This document shows positions 49,680 to 62,239 of a DNA stretch of 64,000 nt, in pieces (positions within the stretch are counted from its first letter, which is position 1; every line of letters begins with the position of its first letter). Under the pieces are notes generated by a model. It was not told the origin of the DNA. It saw nothing but the letters and a program-made list of their open reading frames with translations, and made no database searches. The DNA is taken from assembly GCA_037576195.1 (NCBI GenBank), contig JAQZDE010000010.1, positions 1 through 64,000 on the forward strand. The letters run 5' to 3'. This DNA comes from Phytoseiulus persimilis (Eukaryota > Arthropoda > Arachnida > Mesostigmata > Phytoseiidae). A program made the position numbers and the translations under genes.

Positions 49680-50640
49680 GTGGACACGGAACACGGCACG
49701 TCAGGTAGAAGTGAGTCAACGTCAACAAATCGACGGAGCAATGTGTCAGGTTTGTTCCGGTACGAAGGTAACACTCTTCGCGCCATTATTCGGCGTTTCC
49801 AGGAAAACTTCCACGATATTGGAGGCGCTTTTGACCGCCTATTGTTCTTAGAGCTTCCAAGGGCAGGAGATGAGTCGTCCGGCTCAGCTATTGAGACAAT
49901 CAGAGCGTTGTTACGAGATGTTTCGATTGAGACACACTAGAAGTTCTTCCCGCCCTTGAACTCCCGCATGCACTCCAAGGTGAGACATCGAGGACGCTGA
50001 GATCATTTGAGATGATTATCCTCGCGCAACTCCGGGCTCGGCTATCGTATGTCGTGAGATTTTTCCTGAGAGATGGGCGGTGCGCTTGCTCCTGGTCGGG
50101 CGCAATGATTGTTGTTCGACGGAGGTGATGCTGGGCACACCTAGCACTGAGTTTGAGCTCGAAAATCTCGTATGCTCACGGGATAAGTATCTTGAGTCCT
50201 TGGCGCTCCATCTCGCCGATCAGATGACTCAACGGGGTGTAGATCAAATTGAAACTGACCGGCACTCACCTCTGGAATACGGGGGATCTGAAACACGACG
50301 ACTATCGGACGCGGATCCTATAGTCGACTACGAGTCCGAGTTTCGGCTAACGATTGGGCTGGAACGACGCTCGACCGTGTTCGCGTGGTTTGCCGATAGC
50401 CATACTCCGTGATCTAGATTCCCAAGTTCAGCCCTGTCCAGGTACCTGGCGAGCGGCTCACAAACACGCGCTTCCAAGTCTCAACGATTTGCAATGTCAC
50501 CATGGTCGAGGGGGCTTTTCAAAATGAGACTGATGTCTACTTCAGCCTGACGGCCTACTTAGCTGGCGGAAATAATTACAAGATCGTCGGAGTACTCACG
50601 GAGATCTGCGATTGGCGAACACGACGAGAACCGTAAACTT
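49680..50640 (+). pseudogene. Chain of coding-like frames in shifting phase, unrecognised
   Basis: Consecutive + strand frames (49680-49940, about 49938-50114, 50080-50412, about 50411-50640) hand over to one another with short overlaps, and each has protein-like composition. The last includes the stretch ICNVTMVEGAFQNETDVYF. The pattern fits a coding sequence broken by frameshifts, but each piece alone is short enough to be chance. I do not recognise a family and no splice sites clearly join them. Confidence 0.2.
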
Positions 50641-53600
50641 CGTTATCTTCGATCACGTCGCGGGTTCCGCATCACTTTCCTCCGTGCTCCGCGACAGTAA
50701 CGGTTCGAACGAAAGTTTTTAGCGAGCCTCATCATCATTTTCTTCTCCCTCTTCGAACACTGCTGAAGAACTCGTCTCGCTTCGTCACCTTTCAACTCAA
50801 TCGTTCGTAAGAGCTGTAAATTGAAAGGTTCAACGAGGATCACTACCGTTCGTTATCAGAAAGGAGATGCCGATATAATTTCCGATCGCAGAAGAGAGTG
50901 GTGAGAGATGCGCAGGGCAAGTGAAGAACTCGTGCAAATTCGTTTCGTTAGGGATCAGACGGGTGGGACGACGGTGGAATGGACTACAAGTGTATTTGGT
51001 GATCGATCTCCCTTCGGAAGGTTGTATTTTTTCCCGTTCGTACCTGAATGCGGGAGGCTGACACGGAAAAGTTGGCGGCACGGGCACCCCGGTCTAAACC
51101 ACTCCGCCATTTTTGGCCCCTGGTCATTTCGATAAACTATAGTGGAGTCGTAGGCAGAAGAGAGTTTGCCATTCCCCGAAGAATTTCGCCCAAGGAGGCC
51201 CTGTCGAGTTCGGGACGGTGAGAGACAGCCGCAGTGTGAGCACTCGCGAACATTTAGCGCTCTAGAGTCGGTCGAAAGGATCAATTCCTGTCACCTGGAG
51301 ATCCACGCACTCCACGGAGGTGGCACAGATCATTCTTGAATGGATGGGATTACTGTGGGACTCACATAAGTTCATCCGTCGAATACGGCAGCGTGCCCGA
51401 TTTAGTCGAGCCTCCGAAAAGTATCAACCTTCCGGAGTCTGAATGACAGCTCTGCGGACTCTTCTCACCGGTTGGAAACCTTGAAGAATCTGGATGGCTT
51501 CGATGGAACGGATCACATCTCTGGACGGCGCCGCCGCAACCAGTGCAGCTAGAATCAAAGACACAGACGAGGAGAAGCAAGAGCTGCCTCCAAGCCATCA
51601 ACTGCCGATGCAGGAGCCACCAACAACACATTCTTAACGCCTGAATTCGTTGTGGCTTCCGTACTGCGTTTCACGGAAGCGAGTCCGTTAGACAGGCAAC
51701 GAGACTGCATCAGAAAACTGGTCTCGGGTCAACTCATCTAAATATCAGTGAACCGAAGCCGGGTCGGATGAGTACATGTGCCTGTCTATCGACCGCCAAT
51801 GTTTATGACGACTTTTGTGGTTTGTGGTTTTCCTGAGGTGAAGAAAGGATAAACAAATCCGATGATCGAAAACCCTATAAAATCATGCCTCCGATCCTAT
51901 GTCTCAGGTTCAGAGTCGGTTGTCTTCCGTTCCCGTCTTTTCAGGACAGCGGTTCCAGAAAAGCGTTCTCGGCGGTCACGGAGCCTGGTGAGAAGAACGA
52001 TTTCTCAGAGAAGTTCTCAAGAATCAGGTCTGGCGTTCCACCATTAGCAAAACAACTGGCCTTCCGGACGTCTCAAACCGGAGTAAGGTTTCAGAAGAAA
52101 TCGTCGAATACACTTCCACAGGTTCCTCTTATATTTCTCAAGCGGGGTTTGTCAACACTGGCCACGCCGGTCTGCGGCGAGGTTTCCGGTGGCTCGTTGT
52201 GGCGTTCCCAATATTTGAGGAATGACCGTGATTGAGCATGAGCTCAGCGACGCATCTCCGACATCGAACGGAACAGCCACAAAGTTAAGATCCCTCTTTA
52301 GTTCCCGAAATCCGCTCGAATCGTCCTCGAATCCTCGCGCATTCCGTGGAGACGTTGCCGTTTCCCCCGGGGTGCGGAGCACATCTCCGACGCTGATAAA
52401 AACGAACACAGCCTGACAGTATGCGCCTTCCTCTCCGAGCTCTCAGATGAGCTCCCGACCAAAGGCTCTATATTCTGGGAAGTTTCACCTTACCCAGACA
52501 AAATGCTGGATACACGCCCGAGAACTGATCGGATTGGTAAATGACCAATCCCTGGAAACGGTGTACCGAAACAATGAGTTAGGAGCCATCCACGCTGGAG
52601 AGCTGTCTCGATCGCACTCCCCCGCAGACTATTAGTGCGAGTCACACTTCGGTACACCGTCCACCCTCAGGACAAATAACAGATTCCGAACCGTACCAGA
52701 TGCAGATACGTGAATAGCGATCAGCAAGGAAGCACTCGGAATATACGTGATTGCCTAAGGAAAACTGGAATACAGGAGGCATGAGTTTGAAATATATGTA
52801 TCAGGGCTCTGATATATCACACGGCTACACGATGGGATGAATCGAATCCGTTGTCATCACTGGAGAGAGGGATGGAAGGAACGTTGACCAGAACTGCTCG
52901 AGGAGAGCACAATGAATACTATCGGAAACAAAGAGCAGGTCAAGTTCTGTTGGCGGCTGTTTCGCCACCAAACGGGTGTGTCGCACCGAGTTTTGCTAGC
53001 GTTTGCGGTGGCTCATTCATCCGTCTAGGGTACTTGGACGTTTGCGAAATAGTTCTAGGTTATCGGCAAGCTTGCTGCCCGTTCGCTTGGAGGCCTGATC
53101 TAACTTCAGAAGACGGAAGAACCCGTATTTATGTTCGATGCGAGCTGGCTAAGTCGGAGGTTGAACAAGGCTACCCGGAACAAGATTCGGGGTTGCCCAT
53201 CTCCATGGGTGCCCTGAGTCGCAACGAAGTCGGGAACCGCTGTTCTAGAACGATGGGATCAAATCGGAAGTCGAGATTCTAGTGTCGAAAGAGAATCGTA
53301 TCGTCATAAAATTCTATTCAGTTATTGATCTCGATTCGGGCTCATCAAGTGTGAGCGGTTAAATCCATGAAAACATCCGACCGGTATGGTCGACCACTGT
53401 CGAGTGAGGTGGTTCAGCATCGTAAATGACTGGGAACCCGAGCTGCGATGACTCCGCCCTTGATGCAGTATGACAGTTCCGGTCTCTGCCGTTGACTAGT
53501 GATGCAAATCGCTCTGTCTGAGCCCCTCTTGAACCGCTCGAAGCGTTGGCACTTTTTTTCATCAGAAAGGCGGGAGGGGGGAAACCCTTGGACGGATTCA

Positions 53601-56600
53601 ACGAGATCGGACTTATGTGCTTTGCCAAGGTATGTGAAACGGAAAACTATTCACAAAACACCGAGAACCCCACTCCCCGCGCTGCTGGGAACGAATCGTT
53701 ACCTTTCATGTGGAGAGCTGCAGATTGGATCCGGAGTGCAGCACGCGGCGCTCCGCAGATTCATTGCCGGGTTAAAAACGTTTAGCGGAACCCGAGAAGT
53801 CCCGCCAAGGTCGCTGGCAGCGACAACTTGCGGCGGAAGTGCGCGGACTCACAGGCTATTGGCCGTTGTCGATGTCTAAGACTGCCGACTCGAGGTCGAA
53901 GAACTACAGGCAAGAGCGCATAGCTGAAGAGCAGGGGTTCTCTGGATTGAGCCCACGGACCTTACGAGATTGCCCTCGTGCCTCGTTCACGGTGATGGCG
54001 AGAACAAGTCTCACGGGGAATTTTAAGCCCTTGAAGTCAAAGAGCATGGCCGTTGGTATCATGGGCATCCAAGATACCAATGCTTCCCTTCAGCCACGGA
54101 TGGCTTTTCCGTTCGGATGTATGCATACGGTTAGTACAGTTGAAAAATGCAACCGAGAATGATTCGATGTCCAGATCAGCAGAGGGTGTGAGACCATGAA
54201 CACGCAGATGCAGACTTTTGATACGCTGTGATCCGCGATCTTCGGATTGCTCCTTTCCGTGTTCATCGCTGCAAGAGTATTGGTCCCAACTGGGGCGAAT
54301 GCCACAGGCACGATCACGGTAGACAGCGTAGGCGCTCCTGATGGTCTACTGAGCATAGGAGTAGCACACAGGACACGAAGCCCGGTAATATTTAGCGACC
54401 GTTTCTCTATTCCTAACCGAAGTGCGGACTCGGACACTTGGCCCAACTAGGGGGACCTGCTGAGGCCGCTGTAGCGGAACTGAGTTCTCACACGCGAAGT
54501 GTAGAATGGCACCGAGACACACTCGAAGTGAGAGCAGTCAATAATTGTGATCGCATACACCTGTTTCTCCAGAGCTTTGGAGAACTGTTCCCTGGACGAA
54601 TAGAGATTCCTCATCAGCAAGCTCTCGGGAATGCGCTCGGATGTCCGTCAATCTCGTTGTATACTCTAATTTCTCATATTCTACAGGGTGGCTTTTTTCA
54701 GTCGGGAATTTTCAAATCAGGAGATGATCGATAGATATCGAGGCGGTCATTTTGATGTGAGATTCGAATGAATATGATGAAAATTGAGGTCAGGAAACGG
54801 TTCTGAAGATGACCAATTTTTTTTCGAGGTCTTCCCAAAAGTCATCCTGAAAACGTCAATATTGGTCCGATCGGACTCGTGGGGGTCGCGTTGGACGCAC
54901 GAAAGGGAGCCGCTCATTAGCCCGAGAACCGATCGAAGTTAGCTCATACCCTCGAAAATGGCAAGCGATCGTATCCATCCTGTTTTCAAGGGCCTAAGGG
55001 GAAGGGAGATCACTTCTCGATCTTCGGAAACATTCCAAGAACTGAGAAAGTTATGGCCAAAACAAGATCGGGCTCGAAAATTCCCGACTAAAAAGAGCCA
55101 CCCTGTAGAATACCCTGAGTCGTCCCGCTGTGTTTTACTCCGAGCTCGAGGTGGATGGCTCGTGGGCTTCGGACGAGCCTCTCTCATCTCGCGGTGCGCA
55201 CGCTTCCAAGTCTACGATGTTGAGAGTTCAGATACTCCGATTTTTTTTATGCCAGGAATCGAGTTCGGAAGGATCCGCCACGAACAGAGCGCGGAAAGCC
55301 TCGGATCTCGGTCACAATCGAGCAAAAATTACTACTTCTCTCGAGCGATGCTTTCCCGACTGCCTCGAGGAAAACTTGTGTCGAAGGTTCGTCTCGGACG
55401 GCGAGCGTGGTACATATTTGCAGAGCTCTGATTTCAGCAGGAAAGCATGATCGAGTTCCCTCTCTGGGCACGCAGAGGGTTATCCGACAGCTCTGAGAAG
55501 GCGGTGGAAGATTTCCCCGTGGAGGACACAACTTCACGTGAATAGCTCTCAGATTGGTGACTGCGGTGGAAACCCCGAACTACGAGACGGCTGAAAATTG
55601 AGGAACAACAGGGGACAAGATCCGAGGCCAATCTTGAACGCGGAGATAAAACTCTGGAGCGAAATTGCTACATTTCCTGCTTCCCTCAACCGCCGCAATC
55701 TCCCCCCTCCGACTCGCCTCATCGGAGATACTGATTCACGATTGTTCAAGCGGGTTCGAAATACAGCTGAATTTTCCCTCCGAGAATATCTGAACCTACA
55801 ATACGATTTTCTCCCCGACTTCCTCGAAGAAATTCTTCCTTCTGAATGTCAGGGAATCTTCTCCAATGCAAAGTGGATTGAATGGATGTTTCCGCATCTG
55901 AAATGCCTTCACAGCTCATTCTCACAATGATTTGCAGCTTTCTTGGCTCCTGTGAACTTTGAATTTGATTCGCATACTGGAATTGAGCAGTGTCTCACAA
56001 CCATTCGTGGCGCCAGGACTCGTTCGCTCGCATGCCTCACGAGTCAGCCCTTCCAGGGCTGGCTGTGAAGCTCAGGATCGGATCGGTCGAAGCCCTCTAC
56101 GCGAGAAAAGAGCGGCCGCGATCGACTCCAGTCTCGCTGACGTCCTTTGCCTTTTCCTCGGTTCCTTCTTTCGGCGGGCTGGTGTTGCAGTAGTTTCTTC
56201 CACTCGCTTCAATCATCGGCTGTAGATTCTGTCCTGACTCGTCTACTTCCTATCGGCCACTTGGCTCGAAGTCGACTAGTGAAGGAAGAGAGCCAAATGA
56301 TCGGGCGATTTTCAATTTCCCTCACTTCTCTCAGAACGCGTGTCACCGCCTGACGACCCATAGGTAGAACTTGGTAACATTTGTAAGAGCCGGTTGACTC
56401 CTTTGCTCCCGATCGCAAGCCGCCGCTGAACGAATATTTGGATGCGCTGCTCAGAGCGACTGGAGTGCACAGTGATTCTTTGAAGGGCAGCTTCTGGAAT
56501 ATTCGGATCCTACTTCAAAGTCCATCAACCGGTTCGGGTTGTCGTATACATGTGAAAATAAAGGCTAGGTTCAATTGGAGCGCCCAGAGTCAGAACGTCG

Positions 56601-57977
56601 CAACTCCAAATTCTCAAAGTCGAGCTTTCAGTGGGAACTTCACCGAACCGGTTTCCGGCAACGTTGTTTTGCGCTTTTCTCTGAACCGCTCCACTCCTCG
56701 TTTCTCTCCACTCTTGCGTTTCAGAGGAAGCGCAAAATATCATTGTCGGGCATCGGCTCGATAAATTCCCGACTGAAAACTCGATTTTGAGAAATTCGGA
56801 GTTACGCCGCTTAGAATTCACTTATCAGGCAGGATTCCATCGTCACGCTCATTCGTGCATGGGGAGATGGAAGGCCAATCGCCGAACTGTGCCTATAGTG
56901 TCGAGACTTCCCTGTGGGATGTCCAGCCGGAATTTGTTTTCTCGTTCCTCCCACTTCGGTTCTCGTTCCTGCAACCAGACGTAGTTCAGAGCAACCCCCT
57001 ATTCTGTTAAATTATTCACAGATCGTTCTGATCAGTTTGACTCTACGTTCTTCCCTCGCACGTTTTACCTCAAGGATGCCTTCCCTCCAACGTCCGATCC
57101 TGAACTCTTCCCAACCTCTATCTTCTCGCATCTTCCATATATTGAGCTTCAGTATTTTTGTGGGTATCGTCTGTATGAGCCACCACTTCAGCAGAATTTC
57201 CGTTCACGTGGGTCGTGCGTGAATGCATTTTTTTCCTCATGGCTCTTCTATCTCACCCCGTTGTCATTTTTCGCACTCAAAGTTCCTTTTGTGGAACATA
57301 GGGTCCCCCCTTTGTGGGTTGTCCGTTTAGAAAATAAAATCATGGGGACAGCCCGAACATCTAGCGATAGCTTCTGGCTGCGAGTTGGAGCTATGGGGGT
57401 TAGTCAACGTCGACTCGACAAGGGGAGATCTACCCCGGCACTTCTGAGGAAGCTGAGCGTATGATGTGATGAGAATGCGTTGCTCACTGGCTGCAAAGTT
57501 TTTCACACCGTTATTGAATCCATGTCTCCTTGGCAGTATTCCCAATCGTGGAGGCATTCTCCGATTCTTATTTACAATTCAATGTCCCTCAAGGATAGCC
57601 ACTGCGGTCGGAATTTCCCAATGAAGTGTTTCAAGGGACTCTGTGCTGATCTTAACCCAGGATGATTTCAGCTGACCCATTCAGAATCCACCACCAAAGC
57701 AGTAGTTTCCCCCCTATATTCGAGGAAACTGCCATTCTGCCCCCACGGGGTGTCTAAGATTGTGCCGCAGATTCGTGCATCATATAAATTCTCTGTCGCC
57801 TATGACTCTCTCGTTGGATGGATGGATATTTTCTGATCACGTCCTCTCCATCTTAACATTTCACGTGTAATAGAGGAAACTTCAGATAAGGGCCGTTGGT
57901 ATGGCTGAACCTTGCGGCTCCGTTGAACCCAATCCCTTGTTTGAGCAGTTGGCGTTCTCCCACTCTCCCAGCGCTCT

Positions 57978-58391
57978 CTACGCGCCGGATTTCATGTTCG
58001 ATGAGCTGTTACAGTGCAGTCCAATTTCCTCCTGGATCACTTTCTCTGCGCTTGCCGATTTCTTGCATTTCCGGCCAGTCGTGTCGATGTCTTCGTATTC
58101 CGACCGATATTCCGTGATGTGCAGACCACCCGCTCTGGCATTTGCCAAGAGGCGACTGCCTCTCGCATTGTCGTATATGGAGTTTCTGTATCGCTCGAGA
58201 GCTTCCCCTCTGCCCCTCCGCGAAGTTTCTCCGAGCTCGCCTCTGACGGTTTCGTCGACGTGCTTCCCGAGGGCTGACTGTGTGACCCGAGAGTTTTTTC
58301 CCGAGAGTTCCTTCATGTTCTCGAAACCGGAGGTTGGTTTCAGCTCTAGGGTCCCATCCCGGAACTTGGTCGGCACATTCGCATTTGTCAT
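57978..58391 (-). pseudogene. Unrecognised coding-like frame, probably part of a decayed gene
   Basis: A 137-codon minus-strand frame from ATG 58391 with hydrophilic, protein-like composition (rich in Glu, Lys, Thr, Gly and Asn). The opposite strand is also open for 212 codons (57901-58539), a common side effect of real coding sequence. Coding-like text continues on both sides. Upstream in the same frame it passes one TGA near 58450. A different phase carries a frame at about 58530-58700 containing VKIWEWCNKY. Downstream, after a TAG, about 30 further codons remain open. Stops and a phase change suggest decay. I cannot name the family; a mobile element, an old viral insertion or a host gene are all possible. 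Confidence 0.3.
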
Positions 58392-60382
58392 CGCTGTTAG
58401 AATTGTGCGCTCACCTTCTCGCTGTATGTTTTCCAGTCTCCCACCCGATTTCTTTCACAACCTTGTAAATGAGTCAAATAGGTCAGTGCTGGCGCTGGTG
58501 TGCTCCTACTCTGTATTCTGGTTACTCTTGGGCGATTGAATTTCCAGGGGGATTTTGCGTGTATTTGTTGCACCACTCCCAGATTTTCACCGCTCTTTCG
58601 CACGCCTTCAACGCGGATAGGTTTCTATATTCCTGACTGTGAATGTTCGTCCGTGCGAAGACATCGTCGGTAGAGAGGAATAGTCCCATGGTTGCGCATG
58701 ATTTTCCGCCCTCCGCACGGTGCAGAATTTAGTTCAGGATCTCACATCGCGTCGCATGGTCGCCTAAGTTATCAACCGTGTGATTTGAAGTTGTGCTCGG
58801 CGAAAGTTGGCATGCGGCGCCGACAACGGGGAATGAGAGATAGGGAGTAGGGAGTGGTTGCACAAAGCGTGGAGGAAGTGCGTCGCATGATCATTGACAA
58901 GTGACGTTTCCTCATCTGAGAGAGCAGGTGATACAAGACCGGAATCACTCGAACAGTGTGTTCGTTAAGGTCTGCAATCGGTGATCTCTGAGTGTTCTTG
59001 ACGGAGAAACGAGCGCATCAGACATTCGTCTGGATCGAGGAATTGCGTTTTCCGTGTTCCTCCCCATCTCGCAGTAGGTAGCAGAATCTCACGCTTCCCG
59101 AGGAGGGTCATCAACGATCGCTCTCGGAACTCCGTTTTCTGCGATACTCCCCGAGAACAGCACAGTTCCTTACCGCCACAGTGCGCCCAAGGGCATCCCA
59201 GAGAATTATGATCCTTTCAAAGTTGTTTGTACAGTGGTGGCTCTCCTCGTATGAATCCAAACAGTGCTTGTCAGCTTCTCGGAACAGATGAAACGAGCTC
59301 AGATGATCGGGAACTGCGAGATGACGAAGCGAGCGGCGAGGAGCGGCGTAGGTGGCGGTAATCAGAGGGGCTTCTTGCGACAAGTTCTGGAAGCATCTAA
59401 GAATGAAGCAGCTCAGCTCCCTCGAAATTCCCGAGAGACAGTCGAGGAAAATAGCATCGTTTAAATCTCGGAGACACCCTGTCCAGCGTCTCGCGGTAGC
59501 AGACCCATACGCTCATTGAATCGCGAACCCCTTGTCATTTACATCTGCTATAGGTTGCGCGAACTGCTCTCATCTAGCTGAGGGTCTTGATGTGGACCTT
59601 CATCTCAGGTAATAGTTCTGAAAATTTCAGATGTTCCGGGAAGGCAATCAAAAGCATGGATCACATTTCTCTCTCTGAACCCCGCAAAAAAGGGATTGAA
59701 TCACAGGTTCGACCCGGACGTCATGGAGGCTCGCTACTCTGAGGTAGGCCCGGAATCGGCGATATCTGATATTTTTCCTGTTTTTCCCCATGAAAAGCTT
59801 CCCGGTCGGGTCCAAGTGACGGAGTCTTGATTTTATCGCTCAAGCATGAGCAAAAAGCCTTCATATTCGTCCGATCAACTTGTGGATTATCCGTGTTGTT
59901 ACGATGCTCAAAGTGCACTCGAACCACGTTGGATCCGAGCTTTCATAATTGACTCTCCGAATCCAATCAACTCTTACTCCCTCCAAGCGTTCGAAAAATC
60001 TCTCTGATGATTCGACAGACTCAATACACAGGTGAAAGGGATGTTGCAGTCATCAACCACTCGAGCGCCCCCATGCTCCAATCTACGATAAAAAAAAAGG
60101 GCAGCTTAGTTGGGAGCACATTCACACAGTACATCGCATGGCTTCAAGACTCACTTCTGCCAAAACAAGCCAGTGAAGTCTCCAACATAGACGTGTGTGC
60201 CCGGGAAGAAGTTCTTATCCGAAACCTGCCAGCTTGGACGACTTGGGATCCTGGCTGTGCTTTTTGGGCGACCCGCAGAAGAACGTCGCCAGTGATCGGT
60301 CCTTGCCTCCCTCATCGGCAACTCGCACCGCCAGCTGTTTAGCACAGCGTATTCTAGCTCTGCTCGTCGGTGAGTGAACAGA

Positions 60383-61639
60383 ATGGCCGACAGCCGAGAC
60401 ACAAAACGACCTCGACGTGGAGAACCACTCGGGGAAATGAGTGATGGTCGCCGTGGGGAAACGACTGCTCCGAATCCCCTCGATGCAGGACGCAGGACGA
60501 CCACTGATGATTTCTTCGAGCATCTGATCAGGACTGTGGCAACGCCCTGCGCAAATCCATTTTGTTGCGAACGCGACGGGAGAAACGGCTTCAAAATCGC
60601 TCACATCAAGGCCAGATTTTGTGACTTCCTCGCTCGACACCACGATCGAGTGGTGGTATTCCTCCTCGAGTCCAGGGAAGCCCATCCACTCCAGACTGCT
60701 TCCACGTACGAGCTCCTGGAAGTCTCCTGGTACAACCGTGAATGCGCGTGTCAGCCGAAACGACTGGATTACTTCAAAGCGGCGCAGAAGATTCGGGATG
60801 AGTTCGGCTTCGTGCGTGAAAGCTCTTCCGTGCGTTGCTTCAACTCACTCGAAGACATCGCCAGATTGGAGCAGCAGCTCGAAGCCAATGAACCAGTGGA
60901 TTTCATGACTCAGTGCGTGGCGTTGGCGGAATGTCTGAGCATTGGGAAGATGTTCCGATTTCTGAGATCGCACTCCCATTTGGAGTCATTCCGTCAGGTC
61001 TTGTATCGTCTCGGCAGGCTCGACGATGAAAACGAATTTTTCTACTCGAGACGATTCGAAACGCTGGCGGATCTCGGTCTATCGAAGCCGACCTGGGACG
61101 AGCTGGAAAAATACCTCAACACATCATTCCTTCTGTGCGGTGGAATGGCTACACTGTTCGATGCGACTATTCCAAACGAGAAGCTAGACGAGGCTTTCAA
61201 AAGGACAACGACCTTTCTGCTGCGTTTTTTTGCTCGGGCTCCATCGCCGACACCATTTATGCCTTGGAGGCGCGGCATCCTCACGGCAGCTGAAACGGAT
61301 ATAGCCTTCCGAGCCCTGAAGCTGCTCCTCAGCAAGGGTGCCACCTTACTTTTCCAGGAACCGCCCGGCTCCCTCCAGTCCGAACAGTCGTCCGTGGGGG
61401 CACTCCTCGAGCTAGCAGACATGCTCCCCGACTTTCCGCTGGCGGAATTCTCCCCGTACATATGCTGCTCGCTCACGGACCAAGATGGCGAGGTGAAATT
61501 CGATACTTCTCGCGTCGCTCGGCTTTCGTGCCTCGCTGCCAGAAGCATTAAAACGTCGGAGGAGCTGACGCGGGTGCCGAAAGCCTTGCGCCCGTGGATC
61601 AGGATGAACCAGGATCTTCAGTCACGACTCACTTCGTAG
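60383..61639 (+). CDS. Single-exon protein with SOCS-box-like C-terminus (418 aa)
   Basis: Open from ATG 60383, with an A at -3 and G at +4, to TAG 61637-61639. I reject a start at 60374 because that codon is GTG. The N-terminus is basic (KRPRR). The middle is mostly helical with many Leu, Phe and Glu residues and paired cysteines (ANPFCCERDG, ECACQPKR), and shows no clear ankyrin or SH2 signature. The last 40 residues resemble a SOCS box: RLSCLAARSI where ankyrin-SOCS proteins have LCRLAIR, then VPKALRPWI at the expected spacing, matching the LPxxLxxYL cullin-5 element. If correct, it is a substrate adaptor for an elongin BC-cullin-5 ubiquitin ligase. The usual BC-box cysteine is shifted by one residue. 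That this is a real gene is well supported by length and composition; the function is a moderate inference. Confidence 0.7.
   Translation: MADSRDTKRPRRGEPLGEMSDGRRGETTAPNPLDAGRRTTTDDFFEHLIRTVATPCANPFCCERDGRNGFKIAHIKARFCDFLARHHDRVVVFLLESREAHPLQTASTYELLEVSWYNRECACQPKRLDYFKAAQKIRDEFGFVRESSSVRCFNSLEDIARLEQQLEANEPVDFMTQCVALAECLSIGKMFRFLRSHSHLESFRQVLYRLGRLDDENEFFYSRRFETLADLGLSKPTWDELEKYLNTSFLLCGGMATLFDATIPNEKLDEAFKRTTTFLLRFFARAPSPTPFMPWRRGILTAAETDIAFRALKLLLSKGATLLFQEPPGSLQSEQSSVGALLELADMLPDFPLAEFSPYICCSLTDQDGEVKFDTSRVARLSCLAARSIKTSEELTRVPKALRPWIRMNQDLQSRLTS
61520..61624 (+). other. Candidate SOCS box of the 418-residue protein
   Basis: Encodes VARLSCLAARSI, a roughly ten-residue link, and VPKALRPWIRM close to the C-terminus, the position SOCS boxes normally occupy. 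The BC half is weak, with Ser in the usual Cys place and Cys next to it. The cullin half is better. Confidence 0.45.
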
Positions 61640-62239
61640 CAAATCGTTGTGACTACACATAGCGTCTCTGAGAGTCTGCCTGGCTTCCCACGTGGATGCT
61701 GTATTCATAAAGGGCTGTTTTATAATGAGCTACTGAGTGATTATTCCCTCCGCGTCCTTCTGGTAACCCAGCTCCATCCTTGAGGCAAAAAAGATCAACA
61801 AGTTCTGTAATTCCAAACATCTTAAGAGCTCTTTTCTTTGTTTTCCATCGAACAAGCATCCGCCATGGCACCGTTCCGGGAGTAGCAGACTGTTTGCTGC
61901 TCGCAAATGTTTCGAGTCCGTATCTCGTGAGAATTCTAGGATTCCACCCGATTTGAGCGGAGGCCCGATTTGAGTGAAGGCTCCATTTCAGCGGAAGCCA
62001 ACAGCGACTGTGGTACTGTGGCTCTCGAGTTGGGCCCGGCACCTTTCGATGACGATCATCACTGAAGAAGGGCTCCTGCCCTCGATTCTTGAGGCTCTCG
62101 TGGACGGAATGATTGATCAGGATGAGGTGCAATCGTGCCGATCTTGCTCTTCATTCAAATAGAATAATGCTTGTGGCATCAACGAAAACCTATATGCTCT
62201 GAGTTCGATTGTTTTAGGGGCTTAGGTCATCGACCGCTC

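Larger units (their letters stand above)
46398..60382. other. 14 kb without a recognised intact gene; integrin promoter side and scattered decayed-looking frames
   Basis: The integrin promoter and leader should lie just above 46397, but I see no clear core element. Further right, several stretches have coding-like composition yet are short or interrupted: plus 49680-50640 (a chain of frames in different phases), plus about 52340-52540, plus 52851-53282 (143 codons), plus 54958-55431 (157 codons, with an A at position -3 of its ATG), plus 55598-55930 and minus 57890-58700. None matches a family I know. They may be remnants of mobile elements or genes, or chance frames. Confidence 0.45.

Noticed and set aside
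51040-51125. tRNA-like A box on the minus strand (TGGCGGAGTGGTTTAGACC)
   Set aside because: The A box is good, but the B-box region is poor and I could not build acceptor or anticodon stems. At most an old tRNA-derived fragment.
57901-58539. 212-codon + strand frame
   Set aside because: Composition (Ser, Phe, Pro, Leu, Arg) is typical of the antisense of a coding frame; the minus-strand frame is the better candidate.
61653-62132. 159-codon minus-strand frame
   Set aside because: Lies opposite the presumed 3' untranslated region of the gene at 60383-61639, with random-looking composition and no recognised motif.
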